DNA of 13,080 nt from Promethearchaeota archaeon (GTDB taxonomy: Archaea; Asgardarchaeota; Lokiarchaeia; Sigynarchaeales; SOKP01): NCBI GenBank assembly GCA_019057775.1, contig JAHLWT010000081.1, forward strand, positions 1 through 13,080, read 5' to 3'. Position numbers and translations under genes: made by a program. The notes under the pieces are model-generated. The model was not told where the DNA came from. It did no database searches and worked only from the letters and a program-made list of their open reading frames with translations. Below are positions 12,482-13,080 of this stretch, piece by piece (the first letter of the stretch is position 1; each line of letters starts with the position of its first letter).

Positions 12482-12515
12482 TTACTCGAGTAATCATACG
12501 TATTACCCGAGTAAT
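12460..12515. promoter_or_regulatory. Three palindromic operators in 21-bp steps
   Basis: GTTACTTGTGTAAT (12460-12473), ATTACTCGAGTAAT (12481-12494) and ATTACCCGAGTAAT (12502-12515). The middle one is a perfect palindrome; the others depart at one or a few positions. Starts are exactly 21 bp apart, so all face the same side of the helix. The first fills the spacer between the -33 and -7 boxes, and the second overlaps the -33 box. Confidence 0.82.
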
Positions 12516-12600
12516 CTCTCTTTTAAAACAATGATAATAGAAGTCTTTTGGAATTGATGTGTGGTTGAAGTAAATTTATCTAGTAAGTGGAGAATTCAAT

Positions 12601-12645
12601 TGGGGGGCGTTGGGCTGGTGGTTCGAATCCCCCCATTTCAACTAG
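12601..12645 (+). other. tRNA/tmRNA 3'-end-like remnant, possible attachment site
   Basis: GGTGGTTCGAATCCCCCC is a near-normal T arm (loop TTCGAAT, stem with one mismatch), followed by ATTTCAACTA in place of an acceptor 3' strand and CCA. No anticodon, D arm or matching acceptor strand lies upstream, so this is not a working tRNA. Integrating elements often duplicate just such a 3' end, so it may mark an old element boundary. Confidence 0.4.
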
Positions 12646-12660
12646 GTTTCAGAAGATTAA

Positions 12661-12701
12661 AAAAAAGAATTTACACACAATTTACACACAAATTCTTTTT
12701 T
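12661..12701. terminator. Long AT hairpin with direct repeats in its loop
   Basis: AAAAAAGAATTT (12661-12672) pairs perfectly with 12690-12701, ending in six T. The 17-base loop region holds two copies of AATTTACACAC in tandem, which partly overlap the stem. It can work as a terminator in either direction. Tandem TTTACACAC copies beside a tRNA-like remnant could also be recombinase arm sites. Confidence 0.55.
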
Positions 12702-13080
12702 CATTTTTGATTCATTTACTTTAGGTTCGATTCCAGATAGTACCGAAATTAAACTTTATGATTGATTTCGCTTTCCCAGAATATTAGGACTAAAATCAAA
12801 ACAAGTGATTTCAATGAAAATATCTTAAATAATACTCCCCCAAACAATCGTAATCGTAGATTAGGCTTGAAGATTTATCTTTATCCTCCCCTGTATTTGA
12901 GCATTAAAAAAACGGACGTTTGTTTGATTTATTCTTTCCAGACTTATAAGATTTCTAATAGTTAACCTTCTCTTATTTTTATATATCAATTAGTCCAATT
13001 AGTTTAGAAGTTAAACACTACCAGCAAAAACCGTGACAACAGCAGTGGTCTGCTCCATCCGGATGTTGGATTGGCTTTTC
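12702..13080. other. 379-bp end of window without a supported feature
   Basis: No frame with protein-like content and a start codon is seen on either strand. A - strand frame running in from the window edge (EKPIQHPDGADHCCCHGFCW, stop at about 13019) might be the end of a gene beyond the window, but the open stretch is too short to judge. Confidence 0.35.

Noticed and set aside
12722..12740. Second tRNA T arm (GGTTCGATTCC)
   Set aside because: The flanking bases do not pair beyond two positions and no other tRNA part is present.
12762..12965. 67-codon + strand frame near the end of the window
   Set aside because: Non-ATG start and Asn/Ile/Leu-rich random-looking content.

Overview
The window looks like a piece of accessory genome from a low-GC Bacteroidota (Bacteroidetes) bacterium. 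The grounds are very AT-rich DNA, promoter-like TAnnTTTG boxes of the Bacteroidetes type with a TTTG-like box about 20 bp upstream, few Shine-Dalgarno sequences, IS21-type ends, and a small protein with the GFRxSxxxxVxYAK motif I associate with plasmid and mobile-element proteins of this phylum. No ribosomal or housekeeping gene is present, so the assignment is an inference.

Region 1 (about 1-8080) reads as an integron-type gene-cassette array without an integrase in view. Nearly all genes are on the + strand and are separated by long imperfect palindromes that end in [A/T]CGTT. For four cassettes the first 10-14 bases of the cassette are complementary to a short block just downstream of its own gene. 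This is what is expected if a cassette was once a circle with an intact attC site. The cassettes carry: a coiled-coil membrane protein (224-1480); a gene-less promoter-like segment (about 1616-1822); a two-domain protein with a HEPN-like R-x4-H motif (1879-2895); a SIR2-like protein (3317-4336) followed by a three-TM protein (4724-5206); a second copy of the gene-less promoter-like segment (about 5211-5338); an 81-aa protein overlapped by a PD-(D/E)XK nuclease-like protein (5386-6341); and a zinc-ribbon protein overlapped by a HEPN-like protein (6442-7816). SIR2, HEPN and PD-(D/E)XK folds suggest that many of these cassettes serve defence or toxin-antitoxin roles, but no complete known system is recognised. 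A 39-codon lipoprotein-like reading frame begins at the cassette junction in two different cassettes.

Region 2 (about 8080-10260) holds a solo 545-aa protein combining a beta-class DNA adenine methyltransferase with a C-terminal PD-(D/E)XK nuclease domain, preceded by its own TAnnTTTG promoter. Beyond it is a gene-poor stretch with possible gene remnants.

Region 3 (about 10260-12700) resembles the remains of another mobile element. It has an excisionase-like HTH gene whose 5' third is a 188-bp IS21-type miniature element; an array of TATAACA/TGTTATA dyads at 93-94 bp spacing with a strong terminator among them; four tandem 26-bp palindromic repeats ahead of a small gene; a C2H2-type zinc-finger gene controlled by three 14-bp palindromes at exactly 21-bp steps over a canonical Bacteroidetes promoter; and a tRNA/tmRNA 3'-end-like remnant followed by a long hairpin. 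The last 380 bases show nothing convincing.
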